The translations under genes were made by a program, and so were the position numbers. The notes under the pieces were generated by a model. The model did not search any database. It worked only from the letters and a program-made list of their open reading frames with translations, and had not been told where the DNA came from. Shown here piece by piece: positions 25,768-35,043 of a DNA stretch of 46,891 bases. The stretch is from CAYMWF01 sp964394085 [NCBI: uncultured Gemmatimonadota bacterium] (GTDB lineage: Bacteria; GCA-2686955; CAYMWF01): assembly GCA_964394085.1 (NCBI GenBank), contig CAYMWF010000007.1, positions 55,245-102,135 of the forward strand, in the 5' to 3' direction. Every line of letters starts with the position of its first letter. The first letter of the stretch is position 1.

Positions 25768-27465
25768 TCAATTGTCAGGGGTTATGCATGTGTCGTATAA
25801 TGCTTTGTATCGTTCGATTGCTGCCTCCCAAGAAAACTTGTCCAATATGTCAAATCCATTTATTATCATTCTGGAATAATCGCGTTCAGACATTCTGAAC
25901 AGGTTAATCGCATCCTGCAATGCACGGGATGCTTCATCGACTATCTCCCTGAAAAGCTTCAGATTCGACCTCTGCCGTAGTGTACTGGAGTGCAGGAGGT
26001 TTCTCCATTCCATCCAGGCTTCACGAAAAGGTCGATCCCGCTCCCTGAACAGAAATCCGGTAGCATTCGTGTAGTTAACTTCCGGAACGCGACTTTTCAC
26101 GGATTCTCCGCAGCTGCCACAAGGAAACGGCCTGACTTGTTCCAACAACCCCCCTGTCGCCCTTGCAACCACCGGTGTACCTGCCAGATATCCTTCGGTT
26201 GCTGCACCGAAAGGCTCATACAATGAAGGCATTACGATAAAGGAACATCCTTTCATAATTTCCCGGTATCCCTTTTCCATCCTGAACGGGTAAATTATTA
26301 CATCTCCTTCCCTGTCCTCAGCGAGTCTCTTTAAAAAATCTACGTCCTCACCCCCCATTGGGCAAAGGATGAATTTTGAGATACCTTTTTCGAGGGACAG
26401 GATTGCCTGTGACAGTATGTCGAAACCTTTCTGACTCATATCGAACCTTCCGAAGGCCATGAAGACAGGGATAGAGTCGTCCAAAAGAGCTAGAGGTTCA
26501 GGGGTTAACTTCCCGATGGCGCCTTTGGGTTCATATTTATCAAGGAATTCCAACATGATACGCCGCGATAATTTTTTCCGCTTCATCAACTGAGAAAAGT
26601 CATTGTCCCGACCAGCTTTAATTTCTGTATCTTTTACATCGTGAAAGGGATCACCAAATATCCCGTTGTGAATCCCGATCATCCCGTTTTCAAGGTAATC
26701 CTGGAGATGCGGCGCCAGGTATGTTGAAACCATGGGATCTGATGTCGCTTCTTCTGCAAAAACATCCGATACGGTGGAGATTTTCCCAGCCATGAAGGGA
26801 ATAGTACATTGCAAAATAGTATCACCAGCCACCGGTACATTACCTAATGTCATTATTTCGTCGGGTGTCACCTCAGAATCGAATAAGTTGTGCAACGTAA
26901 GCACCGTTCCGGCTGAATCCAGTATCCCGTTTAATACTGCATTACCGACTGAAAGCACTAGTGGTGCCGTGTGCCAATCCTGAGCATGAACAACTATATT
27001 CTTTGTAATCCCGATTTCTTTAAGGAGTTCTGGTACTGCTGCAGAAAAAAACAAAGAATCTTTAACGATCTTTCTTGGATTGTCGTAATCATATGGATTT
27101 AAGAACCCTTTGAAATATTCGTCATTGGCGATCAAGTAACACTTGACTCTTCGTTCCTTTGGAGTATCTACATCCTTTTCTTCGTATTCAAAAATTGTAA
27201 GGGGTATTTGATTTCCTTTGTAATTTACTGAAACCTCATTTCCCCATACCTTCAAGCCCCCTTCCACCAGCGCATTTCTGCATGCTTTTATCTCGCTATG
27301 GTAAGGGCTTACGAATATAACATTTTCACCAGAACGAGCCAAAGCCCTGGGTGCCAGAACTGACACTTGCCCTAATCCCCCACCCATCGCAAACCTGTTC
27401 TCAAAGGAGCAGTACACAATGGTTCTTCTCATAGATTGCTTTTTTACAGCTCGTTTTTGAGCCAT
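25768..27465 (-). CDS. Glycogen/starch synthase-like glycosyltransferase (GT5)
   Basis: 565 aa from the ATG at 27465, which has AGGAG 6 bases upstream; an upstream in-frame start at 27489 has none. N-terminal GT5 catalytic domain with YCSFENRFAMGGGLGQV in the place of the KxGGLGDV glucan/ADP-glucose loop (Lys replaced by Met), VHAQDWHTAPL, LTLHNLF, IHNGIFGDPF, and a GT1-type C-terminal half with FMAFGRFDMSQKGFDIL and PSLYEPFGAATEG ... VARATGGL. Family members extend alpha-1,4-glucan from ADP- or UDP-glucose. Substrate choice is open because of the altered loop. Its place inside the mnmG-rsmG-parAB group is unusual. Confidence 0.82.
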   Translation of the reverse strand: MAQKRAVKKQSMRRTIVYCSFENRFAMGGGLGQVSVLAPRALARSGENVIFVSPYHSEIKACRNALVEGGLKVWGNEVSVNYKGNQIPLTIFEYEEKDVDTPKERRVKCYLIANDEYFKGFLNPYDYDNPRKIVKDSLFFSAAVPELLKEIGITKNIVVHAQDWHTAPLVLSVGNAVLNGILDSAGTVLTLHNLFDSEVTPDEIMTLGNVPVAGDTILQCTIPFMAGKISTVSDVFAEEATSDPMVSTYLAPHLQDYLENGMIGIHNGIFGDPFHDVKDTEIKAGRDNDFSQLMKRKKLSRRIMLEFLDKYEPKGAIGKLTPEPLALLDDSIPVFMAFGRFDMSQKGFDILSQAILSLEKGISKFILCPMGGEDVDFLKRLAEDREGDVIIYPFRMEKGYREIMKGCSFIVMPSLYEPFGAATEGYLAGTPVVARATGGLLEQVRPFPCGSCGESVKSRVPEVNYTNATGFLFRERDRPFREAWMEWRNLLHSSTLRQRSNLKLFREIVDEASRALQDAINLFRMSERDYSRMIINGFDILDKFSWEAAIERYKALYDTCITPDN

Positions 27466-27534
27466 TCTCAGCTCCTGTCTAAATATCAACCGATTATGTT
27501 GATGGTAAAACCGTTAACGACTGCAAAAATTGAT

Positions 27535-27550
27535 TGTTCCACGTGGAACA
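27535..27550. promoter_or_regulatory. parS: parS centromere site
   Basis: TGTTCCACGTGGAACA is a perfect 16-bp palindrome and equals a well-known parS sequence (as in Pseudomonas), one step from the common TGTTTCACGTGAAACA. It lies between mnmG and the glycogen-synthase-like gene, about 7.5 kb from dnaA and 3.4 kb from parB, a normal distance for ParB loading near oriC. Confidence 0.9.
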
Positions 27551-27567
27551 TCCTCCGAGTTGTTATC

Positions 27568-27583
27568 TGTTCTATGTGGAACA
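27568..27583. promoter_or_regulatory. Degenerate second parS site over the mnmG stop codon
   Basis: TGTTCTATGTGGAACA differs from the perfect site at two positions and is centred 33 bases away. Read on the minus strand it encodes the last MnmG residues and the TAG stop (27572-27574). ParB affinity for it is uncertain. Confidence 0.6.
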
Positions 27584-29437
27584 TTTTCTTTTCTTTTCGA
27601 TTTCAAACAATAAAAGCATTAGATCGCTTGAACGCACTCCGGGAATCCTTGATGCCTGCCCGATTGTCAAGGGGCGTATTTCGTTTAATTTTTCCTTTCC
27701 CTCGTTCGAGAAACCGGCAATGTCTGAATAATCAAAATTACCCGGTATCTTCAATCCTTCCCTTTTTTTGAATTTATCGATAACACGTTGCTGCCTTTTA
27801 ATATATCCCTCATATTTAATATCGCCCTGGGCCGCCATCATGTCTGCTTCCGAAAATTCATCGTGGTTTAAAACATTTCCAGCCATTAGGGTGCTGATAT
27901 TAATTTGTGGTCTCTTCAATATTTCTGCAACAGATTTTACTGCTCCAGCCCGCAATTCTAATCCAAGGTCGGAGATTTCTTTTTCTTTCAATATTTTTTT
28001 TGCGAAAACACTCTTTACACTACTGATTCGTTTATATTTTTCTTCAACCTTCTCAATTTCAGAATCATTGACCAGGCCAATTTCATGGCCATAAGCGGCC
28101 AGCCGTGCATCCGCATTATCCTGTCTCAATAAAAGCCTGTATTCTGCCCTTGAGGTAAACATTCTGTAAGGTTCGGTCACTCCCAGCGTAACCAGGTCGT
28201 CGATTAAAACTCCGATATACGCTTCAGAACGATCAGGATAGAATCCTTGTTTCTGCCGTAAAGATAACGAACTGTTTATTCCAGCGATTAACCCTTGAGC
28301 CGCAGCTTCTTCATATCCGGAAGTCCCGTTAATCTGTCCGGCCAGATAGAGCCCCTTTATTTTTTTCGTTTCCATTGTCAAGTATATTTGGGTAGGGAAA
28401 ACATAGTCATATTCAACCGCGTAGCCATATTGAGTAATTTCTGCATCTTCCAGTCCCGGGATTCTCTTCAACATACTATTTTGAATGTCTTCCGGAAGGC
28501 TTGTCGACAGCCCGTTCAAGTAAATTCTATGGTTCTCTAATCCCTCAGGTTCCAGAAAAAGCACATGTCTGTCTCTCCCCCTGAAACGAACAACCTTGTC
28601 TTCTATCGAAGGACAATACCTCGGTCCAATTCCGGTGATTTTTCCCGAATATAGCGGAGAGTGTTCAAGGTTCTTCAATATCAATTCATGCAGGATATTA
28701 TTCGTATATGCAATATGGCATTCGATTTCGTCCCGCCGGTCGCAATCCTGATAGAAAGAAAATCTGAATTCATCATCATTGCTTCCCTGTGCATCCATTT
28801 TACTGAAATCTATCGTATCCTTGAGCAGGCGAGGTGGTGTCCCCGTTTTCAATCTTCCCAGAGAGAAACCTGAAGCCTTAAGAAGGTTTGAAAGCCCACT
28901 GGTGCTTCTTTCACCGTATCTTCCTCCCTCTGTCGAGTTATTTCCCGTGTGCATAAGGCCATTCAGGAAGGTTCCGGTAGTGAGAATTAAAGATTCACAC
29001 TTGATTGAATCACCTGATTCCAGAGAAACCCCGGCGATCCTATCTCCGGAGGTAACAAATGAAATCACGCAGCTTTCTATTATCTCGAGTAAAGGAAGAG
29101 CCTCCAGTTCTTCCATCATGAGTTTTGAATAGTAGTCCAGATCAATCTGAGCCCGTGGGGACCAAACCGCCGGTCCCTTGCTTTTATTCAACATTCTGAA
29201 TTGAATCGTAGCTCTGTCGGCAATTCTTCCCATGACACCGCCGAGAGCGTCTATCTCTCTGACCAAGTGCCCTTTCGCCAGGCCACCAATGGCGGGATTA
29301 CACGACATCCTTGCGATATCGGCCCGACTCAGGGTGATTAGGCAAGTCTCAAACCCAAGTAATGCGCAAGCCCGTGCTGCCTCGCAACCTGCATGCCCTC
29401 CACCAACTATTATGACTCTATAACTTGATGAAAACAC
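27572..29437 (-). CDS. mnmG: tRNA uridine-5-carboxymethylaminomethyl modification enzyme MnmG
   Basis: 621 aa. With MnmE it builds the cmnm5 group on the wobble uridine of tRNAs; binds FAD and NADH. FAD motif [14 protein letters not shown] at 8-21, [21 protein letters not shown] near 46, [11 protein letters not shown] near 155, LKTGTPPRL near 198, and the C-terminal helical domain ([18 protein letters not shown]) that contacts MnmE. Start is GTG at 29437, AGGAAA upstream. It begins 6 bases after the mnmE stop; its own stop lies in the degenerate parS. Confidence 0.95.
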   Translation of the reverse strand: MFSSSYRVIIVGGGHAGCEAARACALLGFETCLITLSRADIARMSCNPAIGGLAKGHLVREIDALGGVMGRIADRATIQFRMLNKSKGPAVWSPRAQIDLDYYSKLMMEELEALPLLEIIESCVISFVTSGDRIAGVSLESGDSIKCESLILTTGTFLNGLMHTGNNSTEGGRYGERSTSGLSNLLKASGFSLGRLKTGTPPRLLKDTIDFSKMDAQGSNDDEFRFSFYQDCDRRDEIECHIAYTNNILHELILKNLEHSPLYSGKITGIGPRYCPSIEDKVVRFRGRDRHVLFLEPEGLENHRIYLNGLSTSLPEDIQNSMLKRIPGLEDAEITQYGYAVEYDYVFPTQIYLTMETKKIKGLYLAGQINGTSGYEEAAAQGLIAGINSSLSLRQKQGFYPDRSEAYIGVLIDDLVTLGVTEPYRMFTSRAEYRLLLRQDNADARLAAYGHEIGLVNDSEIEKVEEKYKRISSVKSVFAKKILKEKEISDLGLELRAGAVKSVAEILKRPQINISTLMAGNVLNHDEFSEADMMAAQGDIKYEGYIKRQQRVIDKFKKREGLKIPGNFDYSDIAGFSNEGKEKLNEIRPLTIGQASRIPGVRSSDLMLLLFEIEKKRKCST

Positions 29438-29443
29438 CCTGAT

Positions 29444-30814
29444 TTACTTTCCTATACAGAATCTTGAAAAAATACTTTCGAGTACTTCTTCATCGACTGC
29501 CCGACCGGTCAATTTCCCCAATGATTCAAGAGCATCTCTTATTTCCTGGGCGATGATTTCTTCAGTGTATCCTCCCTGAATCGCCTCTTTTGCGCGAAGG
29601 AGTGAATTTTCGGCGTCTTTTACATGTGTAGATTGTCTATATGTTAATAGCAAGATCTCTTCATCGGGGTCAAAATTACTTTTACGCAACCTTGTATCTA
29701 TTTCCGTTACCAATTCCGCGATTTTTTCACCAGTCAAGGCTGAAATAGAGAGATCGTCCTCCTCGAGCGGTATTTTTTCTTCGGAAATCAGGTCGATTTT
29801 GTTCCAAACCCTGATAATATTCTTTTTGCCTGCCAGACGCTCGATTTTTGCATCATCTCCACAGAACCCCTTATTCGCGTCAACAAGATGAATTACGATA
29901 TCTGCATCCTCAACGGATTTTTCCGCCAGCTTTCTCGTCTGCTTCCATAATGGATCTTCCGTATACCCGAATCCAGCGGTATCAATCAGAACAAAATCAC
30001 CTCCAGACAGATTTAAATAAACTTCAACGCTGTCCCGCGTGGTTCCGGGCATTTCATCCGCCAATGCCACGTTTCTCCCGGCGATCTTGTTTACCAGAGT
30101 AGTCTTGCCGCTATTTGAGCACCCCGCAACAACCACCTTAGGTCCATCCGTAATCAATCTGCCCGCAGAAACTCCTCCGGTAAAGCCTGACATTTCCATC
30201 ATTATTTTTTCAATCGAATCATTCTGAACCTTAACGAATCCGTCTCCGTTATGATCATCTCCAAAATCTATCCCAAACTCCAAATCCGCCAGTATCCTTG
30301 TAAGTTCTTCATACCATGCGATTATCCGCTTCGATACTTTGCCTGTCACAATTGATGTTGCAGCTTTGATTGAAGTCGATGACCTCGCCTCCGCGAGTAT
30401 CCCGATCCCTTCTGCCTGGACGAGATCGATCCTACCGTTCCTGAAAGCCCGATAAGTGAATTCGCCAGGTTCGGCAAGCCGTGCACCACCATTAAGCAAA
30501 GATCGCAAAATGCCGTGAGCGACCCCCATTCCTCCGTGGGAAAATATTTCGACCATGTCTTCGCAAGTATAGCTTTTACCTTCTGGCATTAAGGCAATCA
30601 TCAAATCGTCAAGAGGATTCCCCCCGACTCTGTCAAAAAACATCGCACGGTATAAATGAAAATAGCGCATACGGGAAACCGGGATCTTTGAAACGATATG
30701 CGATGAGATTATTTCGAATGCGCCCTTTCCGCTCATCCTGATTACAGCTATGGCTCCCTTTCCAGGAGGAGTCGCACGGCCGGCAATAATATCTGCACAT
30801 TCGACATCTAACAT
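29444..30814 (-). CDS. mnmE: tRNA modification GTPase MnmE
   Basis: 456 aa. N-terminal folate-binding domain (TPPGKGAIAVIRMSG), helical domain, and an embedded GTPase: G1 GCSNSGKTT, G2 GTTRD, G3 DTAGF, G4 NKID. It ends in the invariant FCIGK, whose cysteine is essential in relatives. Partner of MnmG, encoded just downstream. Start ATG with AAGG 8 bases upstream. Full length. Confidence 0.95.
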   Translation of the reverse strand: MLDVECADIIAGRATPPGKGAIAVIRMSGKGAFEIISSHIVSKIPVSRMRYFHLYRAMFFDRVGGNPLDDLMIALMPEGKSYTCEDMVEIFSHGGMGVAHGILRSLLNGGARLAEPGEFTYRAFRNGRIDLVQAEGIGILAEARSSTSIKAATSIVTGKVSKRIIAWYEELTRILADLEFGIDFGDDHNGDGFVKVQNDSIEKIMMEMSGFTGGVSAGRLITDGPKVVVAGCSNSGKTTLVNKIAGRNVALADEMPGTTRDSVEVYLNLSGGDFVLIDTAGFGYTEDPLWKQTRKLAEKSVEDADIVIHLVDANKGFCGDDAKIERLAGKKNIIRVWNKIDLISEEKIPLEEDDLSISALTGEKIAELVTEIDTRLRKSNFDPDEEILLLTYRQSTHVKDAENSLLRAKEAIQGGYTEEIIAQEIRDALESLGKLTGRAVDEEVLESIFSRFCIGK

Positions 30815-31112
30815 TGTATTTACCTTCTAACTAACTATGATGTAATAGATTAGGGTTTCTTAGCCTGGGCCTGCCCCCTCCATGGTCCTGCTGAAGAACA
30901 AGTCTCGAGGAAAGGAGAAGCTACCTCTCAAATGGTGTATTTGAAGAAGCGAAACTCATTATGTGAGGGATTTGAAGAGAATATTATTTGAACCACTTAT
31001 TAGAATCGTCAAACACGCGTTTCCTGATTGTAATCTGCCAAGTCTAAATTTCATATTTCCTTACACTACTGAAAGACAGGTCGCCTGCCAACACGGTTCC
31101 AAAGCCGTATTC
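30815..31112. other. Intergenic gap jag-mnmE
   Basis: 298 bases between the jag stop and the mnmE start. Only weak short hairpins are visible (for example ACGGCTTTGGAACCGT on the minus strand), without a T tract. I see no gene or recognisable RNA. Confidence 0.5.
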
Positions 31113-31775
31113 TCAGCCCTTATATCTTCGAATGTGTCCGTCATCCAGTGGAGCAATGACAATCCGCTTCAAGAAACCATTTCCGACAGCGAAACTGCTT
31201 ACCCCTTCAATTTCGTTGATTTTTTGATGAACGATTTTTCGTTCCGATGCACTCATTGGGATGGAAATCGCCTCATTTCCTGTTTTCAACACCTGCTTTG
31301 ATACGGTCAAGGCTTTGAATTTCAGGCGTTCTTCCCGTCGTTTTCTGTAGCCGCTTACATCAACAACTATACGGGTTTCGTTGCTGTTCTTCCCGCTATG
31401 GATTCGAGCTACGATATGTTGTATCGCATCGAGGGTGCGCCCCTTTTTCCCAATCAGTAGAGCGTCGTATTTCCCTGCGTCAATAACAAGAAGCTCTTCA
31501 TTTTCCAGTTTCTCGATACGCATCCCCGCTTCAATCCCCATAAAGGACAAAATATCTTTCAATATCTCTGCAGGGGTTTTTCTATCTCCATCCCCTGTTT
31601 TTTCTTTTCGAAGAAAGAACCGGTATCTCCTCTTGTTCGATAATAACTTCATCATACTGCCTGACTCAAGTTCTTCGAAATCCAGCGTGTTTTCATCGAC
31701 TCCCATTCTGTACGAAGCTTCTTTTTTTCCCTCCTCAAGGGATCTCGCCGACACAATGATTTCTTTATTTGGCAT
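31113..31775 (-). CDS. jag: RNA-binding protein Jag/KhpB (KH-R3H)
   Basis: 220 aa. N-terminal Jag domain (SARSLEEGKKEASYRMGV), KH domain with the RNA loop ALLIGKKGRTLDAIQHI near 105-121, and an R3H domain at the end (MSASERKIVHQKINEI). Relatives bind many RNAs and influence cell wall and division genes. GAGGA lies 6 bases before the ATG. It occupies the usual place after yidC. Confidence 0.92.
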   Translation of the reverse strand: MPNKEIIVSARSLEEGKKEASYRMGVDENTLDFEELESGSMMKLLSNKRRYRFFLRKEKTGDGDRKTPAEILKDILSFMGIEAGMRIEKLENEELLVIDAGKYDALLIGKKGRTLDAIQHIVARIHSGKNSNETRIVVDVSGYRKRREERLKFKALTVSKQVLKTGNEAISIPMSASERKIVHQKINEIEGVSSFAVGNGFLKRIVIAPLDDGHIRRYKG

Positions 31776-31931
31776 TTCGATTCCTCACGTTGTCCTTTAA
31801 AGCGTCATGATTCAATTAATTAGCAAGCCCTGGTTAAGCTTACACTTCCTCAATGATACACTTTTTCTGCATATAAGTTATTATTACCCTGTTATTCCAA
31901 GAAAATCGGTTAAACACAGCATCACACACTT

Positions 31932-33605
31932 TTACCCGACCTCCGCTGCTTTTTTCTTATTTACAAGCATCTGTTGGAATATGGACAGTATGTTTACTGT
32001 CGTCCAATACAACACCAGGCCCGAAGGGAAACTGAGGAATAGGAATGTAAGCATAACCGGCATTACATAAACCATCGCCATCTGCTTCGGGTCCTGTATA
32101 GTCATTTTCTGCTGAATAAACATGGTCGCCCCCATAACGACCGGAAGGATATAGTATGGGTCTTTCGAAGCCAGATCCGTAAGATAAAAAATAAAACCTT
32201 CCCCTCTCAGTTCTATTGTTCCCCTGAAAACCTGGTAGAGGGCTATCATAACGGGGAATTGAATAAGGAGCGGTAAACATCCCCCGAGAGGGCTGACTTT
32301 GTGCTTTTTGAAAAGTTCCATCTGTTCTTTTTGCATGCGCTGCGGGTCATTTTTGTACTTCTTCTTCAGTTCTTCTATATGAGGTTGTATCTTTTTCATC
32401 GCAGCCATTGATTCATATTGTTTTCTCATCAAAGGCCAGAAGAGAGCTTTCACGAGAATCGAAAGGACTATTATGACGAATCCGTAATTTGGTATAAATT
32501 TATGAAGGAATTTCATTACAACAAGGAGGATATTACTTATCGGCTCCAACCAGTTCCAACCAAGCTGACGAGCTTTCGATAGATGTGCTGAAACAGAGAC
32601 AAGATCCTGTTCTGAAATCGGTCCGAAGTACAGTTGATACTCAAAATTCCCATTAAACGAATACCCGGATTCGAATGTAAGTCCCGTTGCGTCTTTACTC
32701 GTATCCGGTTTTCGGAAAACAACTGTTCTCTCAATGTCTCTTTGAACATCAGAGGGTAATAACGCAACAAGAAAATACTTTGTACTCAATCCGGCCCAGT
32801 AAACCTTGGAATCAATTACCCATTCCGGTTCACGCTTGAACTTGCGAAGAGGTTTTTTGTGGACCATATAATCATTACACACCATGGCCGAAAAATAATA
32901 CGTTTCATCTTTCAGGCTTTGCTCGGTTGGAAGAACGGGGGCATTCCATCCTATATATATTCGATCATCCGGCCTCTCTCCGGTTTCGTTTCTCAATCTG
33001 ACACTGCAATCTATTACACGGTGACCATTTCTGAATCGGTATGATCGTTCAATCCGAGATCCGTCTTCCAGTTCTAAAATAAAAACGAGTGAATCCGCTG
33101 CTGCACCCTGACCCTTCAGATTGATTTCCCCTCGGTCGGTAGAGAAATCAGCTTCTGTGACATCCAGTATGCTGTCACCAATATCCAACCGCAGGGCTCC
33201 ACCGTCGCCGCCATTCAGGAGAACAACAGGTCCTGTTTTTTTCCAGTTCATGTAATCGTTTATTTCACAACCAGTTATACATCCCCCTCTTGAGCTGAGG
33301 TATATTGTATATAAATCGGATGATACTCGTATCGATTTTTCTTCAGCCTCCCTGTTTTTAATCGTTTTGACTTCAACACGGGATAAATCGTTTCGTGTTG
33401 TTCTCTCCGGTTGAATACCTCTACTCTCAAATGCTCTGGTATCATCATGTATGATATTCGAATCGGGGTATGTAGATATCGATTCCGTATCTGTGACATT
33501 TAGTGGTTCGTGCTCTTTTCGCGCTTTTTGTTGCGGCCCTAAGATAAAAATTTGCATGACCAGCAAAATTAAAATTACCGCGATTAAAGTATTTTTATCG
33601 AACAT
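31932..33605 (-). CDS. yidC: Membrane protein insertase YidC
   Basis: 557 aa. Inserts and folds inner-membrane proteins alone or with SecYEG. TM1 at about residues 6-22, a large periplasmic beta-sandwich domain (about 60-345) as in Gram-negative YidC, then the conserved membrane core from about 355 with the cytoplasmic coiled coil (KKIQPHIEELKKKYKNDPQRMQKEQMELFKKH split by loop), GGCLPLLIQFPVMIALY and the last helices. GGAAGG is 8 bases before the ATG. Confidence 0.95.
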   Translation of the reverse strand: MFDKNTLIAVILILLVMQIFILGPQQKARKEHEPLNVTDTESISTYPDSNIIHDDTRAFESRGIQPERTTRNDLSRVEVKTIKNREAEEKSIRVSSDLYTIYLSSRGGCITGCEINDYMNWKKTGPVVLLNGGDGGALRLDIGDSILDVTEADFSTDRGEINLKGQGAAADSLVFILELEDGSRIERSYRFRNGHRVIDCSVRLRNETGERPDDRIYIGWNAPVLPTEQSLKDETYYFSAMVCNDYMVHKKPLRKFKREPEWVIDSKVYWAGLSTKYFLVALLPSDVQRDIERTVVFRKPDTSKDATGLTFESGYSFNGNFEYQLYFGPISEQDLVSVSAHLSKARQLGWNWLEPISNILLVVMKFLHKFIPNYGFVIIVLSILVKALFWPLMRKQYESMAAMKKIQPHIEELKKKYKNDPQRMQKEQMELFKKHKVSPLGGCLPLLIQFPVMIALYQVFRGTIELRGEGFIFYLTDLASKDPYYILPVVMGATMFIQQKMTIQDPKQMAMVYVMPVMLTFLFLSFPSGLVLYWTTVNILSIFQQMLVNKKKAAEVG

Positions 33606-33688
33606 ACTGAAGACCTTCCGTGTAACTCATTTTCATCCCGGCAATTATCAAGAACTTGATCGAATTATTTCCTGATTGATTCTTATTC

Positions 33689-33898
33689 TCAATCAGGAAC
33701 CGGGTCAAACCCGCCACCATGAAATGGGTGACAGCGTGATATTCGTGAAATCGTGAACCAGCATCCCTTGATACCATGTCTTGCCAAAGCCTCTGCAGCA
33801 TAATCAGAACAGGATGGGTAGAATCTGCATCTGTTCCCAAGCACGGGTGAGATAAAAAATTGGTATATCCTTATTAATATTACGATTAATCTGATCAT
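33689..33898 (-). CDS. yidD: Membrane protein insertion efficiency factor YidD
   Basis: 69 aa. Small amphipathic membrane-associated protein helping YidC. Motifs [20 protein letters not shown], the conserved cysteines, and [12 protein letters not shown] are typical. The ATG overlaps the rnpA stop (ATGA), so the two are coupled; yidC starts 83 bases downstream. Confidence 0.93.
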   Translation of the reverse strand: MIRLIVILIRIYQFFISPVLGNRCRFYPSCSDYAAEALARHGIKGCWFTISRISRCHPFHGGGFDPVPD

Positions 33899-34260
33899 TT
33901 TTTTTCAATCGATCGAAACAGTTTTAACAGCTCATCCCTTAATAGGCCCGAATCTATATCTCCTGTATCCGCCCTCACCACTACAACCGTATCTAAATCA
34001 TTCGGTATCGACACTTTATTCAGCCTGAATGTTTCACGGATCAATCGTTTCATCCTGTTCCTTCGAACAGCATTTCCAACCTTTTTAGAAACGACCATCC
34101 CAAGTCTTGCGCAAGGTTCTGATTTTGAAGGAATTATAGTTCTACTACGCCAGTAAATACCAAAGTATTTGCCGAAGCGTTTTTTCCTTCCCTGAAATAC
34201 AAAATCATATTCCTTTGGTGCTGTTATCCTGCAGACTCTATCGAATTTGTGTCTGACCGT
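33895..34260 (-). CDS. rnpA: Ribonuclease P protein component (non-canonical start)
   Basis: About 121 aa if translation starts at ACG (34258-34260). Helps the RNase P RNA cut tRNA 5' leaders. The RNR signature [16 protein letters not shown] is intact, and the preceding sequence ([22 protein letters not shown]) is the conserved N-terminal part, so the ATG at 34098 cannot be the true start. The frame is open upstream to a TAA near 34293 but contains no ATG, GTG, TTG or CTG. ACG is preferred because AGGAG lies about 11 bases upstream and a 121-aa product is normal; an ATA start or a sequence error remain possible. Follows rpmH and overlaps yidD. Confidence 0.8.
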   Translation of the reverse strand, partial: TVRHKFDRVCRITAPKEYDFVFQGRKKRFGKYFGIYWRSRTIIPSKSEPCARLGMVVSKKVGNAVRRNRMKRLIRETFRLNKVSIPNDLDTVVVVRADTGDIDSGLLRDELLKLFRSIEKK

Positions 34261-34434
34261 AGGTACAGTTCTCCTGTTAAAACTTAACTTGAAGCATTAT
34301 TTTTATGACCCTTGGAGTCATTTCCCGGCGAGAAACAAGCCATGAGTAAAGCCTTCGATTACTGAACGGTCAGGCATTTACTCAACGACCAGCAAAGATA
34401 GCACGGGAAAAGAGAAAATATCTGAAGAATGCTT

Positions 34435-34569
34435 CTAAGGAGTGAGTTTCGCCCGCCCTTTTCTTCGCCGGGCTTTTAAAATACGTCTTCCCCCAACGGT
34501 ACTCGAGCGTTTACGAAATCCGTGGGTTCTTTTTCTCTTGATATTGCTTGGTTGATATGTAGGTTTCAT
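34435..34569 (-). CDS. rpmH: 50S ribosomal protein L34
   Basis: 44 aa: [20 protein letters not shown] then [20 protein letters not shown] and KLTP. This is a complete, typical bL34, strongly basic. GGAG lies 7 bases before the ATG. First gene of the leftward rpmH-rnpA-yidD-yidC row, 175 bases before rnpA, with a good promoter candidate at 34649-34677. Confidence 0.97.
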   Translation of the reverse strand: MKPTYQPSNIKRKRTHGFRKRSSTVGGRRILKARRRKGRAKLTP

Positions 34570-34648
34570 CGCTGTACTCCATATAGTTTTAGAAAGCCAT
34601 GACCTTATTAATTAAACAAAGCGGCCGGCTCTTCATACTGATCCTTTC

Positions 34649-34677
34649 TTTTTATTTTCGATAGCCTCTCCAGTCAA
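34649..34677 (-). promoter_or_regulatory. Candidate rpmH promoter
   Basis: On the minus strand TTGACT (34677-34672) and TAAAAA (34654-34649) are 17 bases apart, matching sigma70 consensus at 5 of 6 and 4 of 6. It would start transcription about 75 bases before rpmH. Confidence 0.45.
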
Positions 34678-34740
34678 GTAATTTTTTTACTCAACGTATG
34701 CCGGTTTCTTATTGACCATAACCATAGCCCACTGCTAGAA

Positions 34741-35043
34741 TGTCGTTTCAATTGTCACATTTTTCTTTGTTGTGCGGCGTGTGGATAAGTTGTGGACAAT
34801 TGTCCATTTGTGCAATGATGGAACCAATCAACTGTCTTAAGGGCTTTGAGAATTCGGTATAACTTCATTTCAAGCTCATTTTCTTAACCGTCAACCCGAT
34901 GTTGTTTTGTTACTATCAGTGTACATCCGGTTATATACCGGAACCTGAATTCGACAGTATTTTCATTTCCCTCTGAAACCTGTTGACAAATTTTCAGAAG
35001 ATTCGATAGAGACATGATTATTGAAGGAGAAAGATGTGGATAG
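34741..35043 (+). other. oriC: Origin-associated region upstream of dnaA (oriC part 1)
   Basis: Part of the 466-base rpmH-dnaA gap. A perfect DnaA box TGTGGATAA lies at 34780-34788, TGTGGACAA (one mismatch) at 34791-34799, and TGTGGATAG at 35035-35043 spans the dnaA start. The second box merges into the 14-bp palindrome TGGACAATTGTCCA (34793-34806). The gap also holds CCGGTTATATACCGG near 34928-34942. Strand of coding flips here. Confidence 0.7.
34983..35010 (+). promoter_or_regulatory. Candidate dnaA promoter
   Basis: A perfect TTGACA (34983-34988) is followed after 16 bases by GATAGA (35005-35010), a 3-of-6 -10 match. A start near 35017 would leave a leader of about 20 bases carrying the AAGGAG ribosome site. 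Confidence 0.35.

Noticed and set aside
33595-33840. 81-residue minus-strand open frame
   Set aside because: It is a shadow of yidD in another frame; yidD has the family motifs.
34676-34696. Hairpin with T run near the rpmH promoter
   Set aside because: The stem is AT-only and short, and it lies upstream of the genes rather than at an end.
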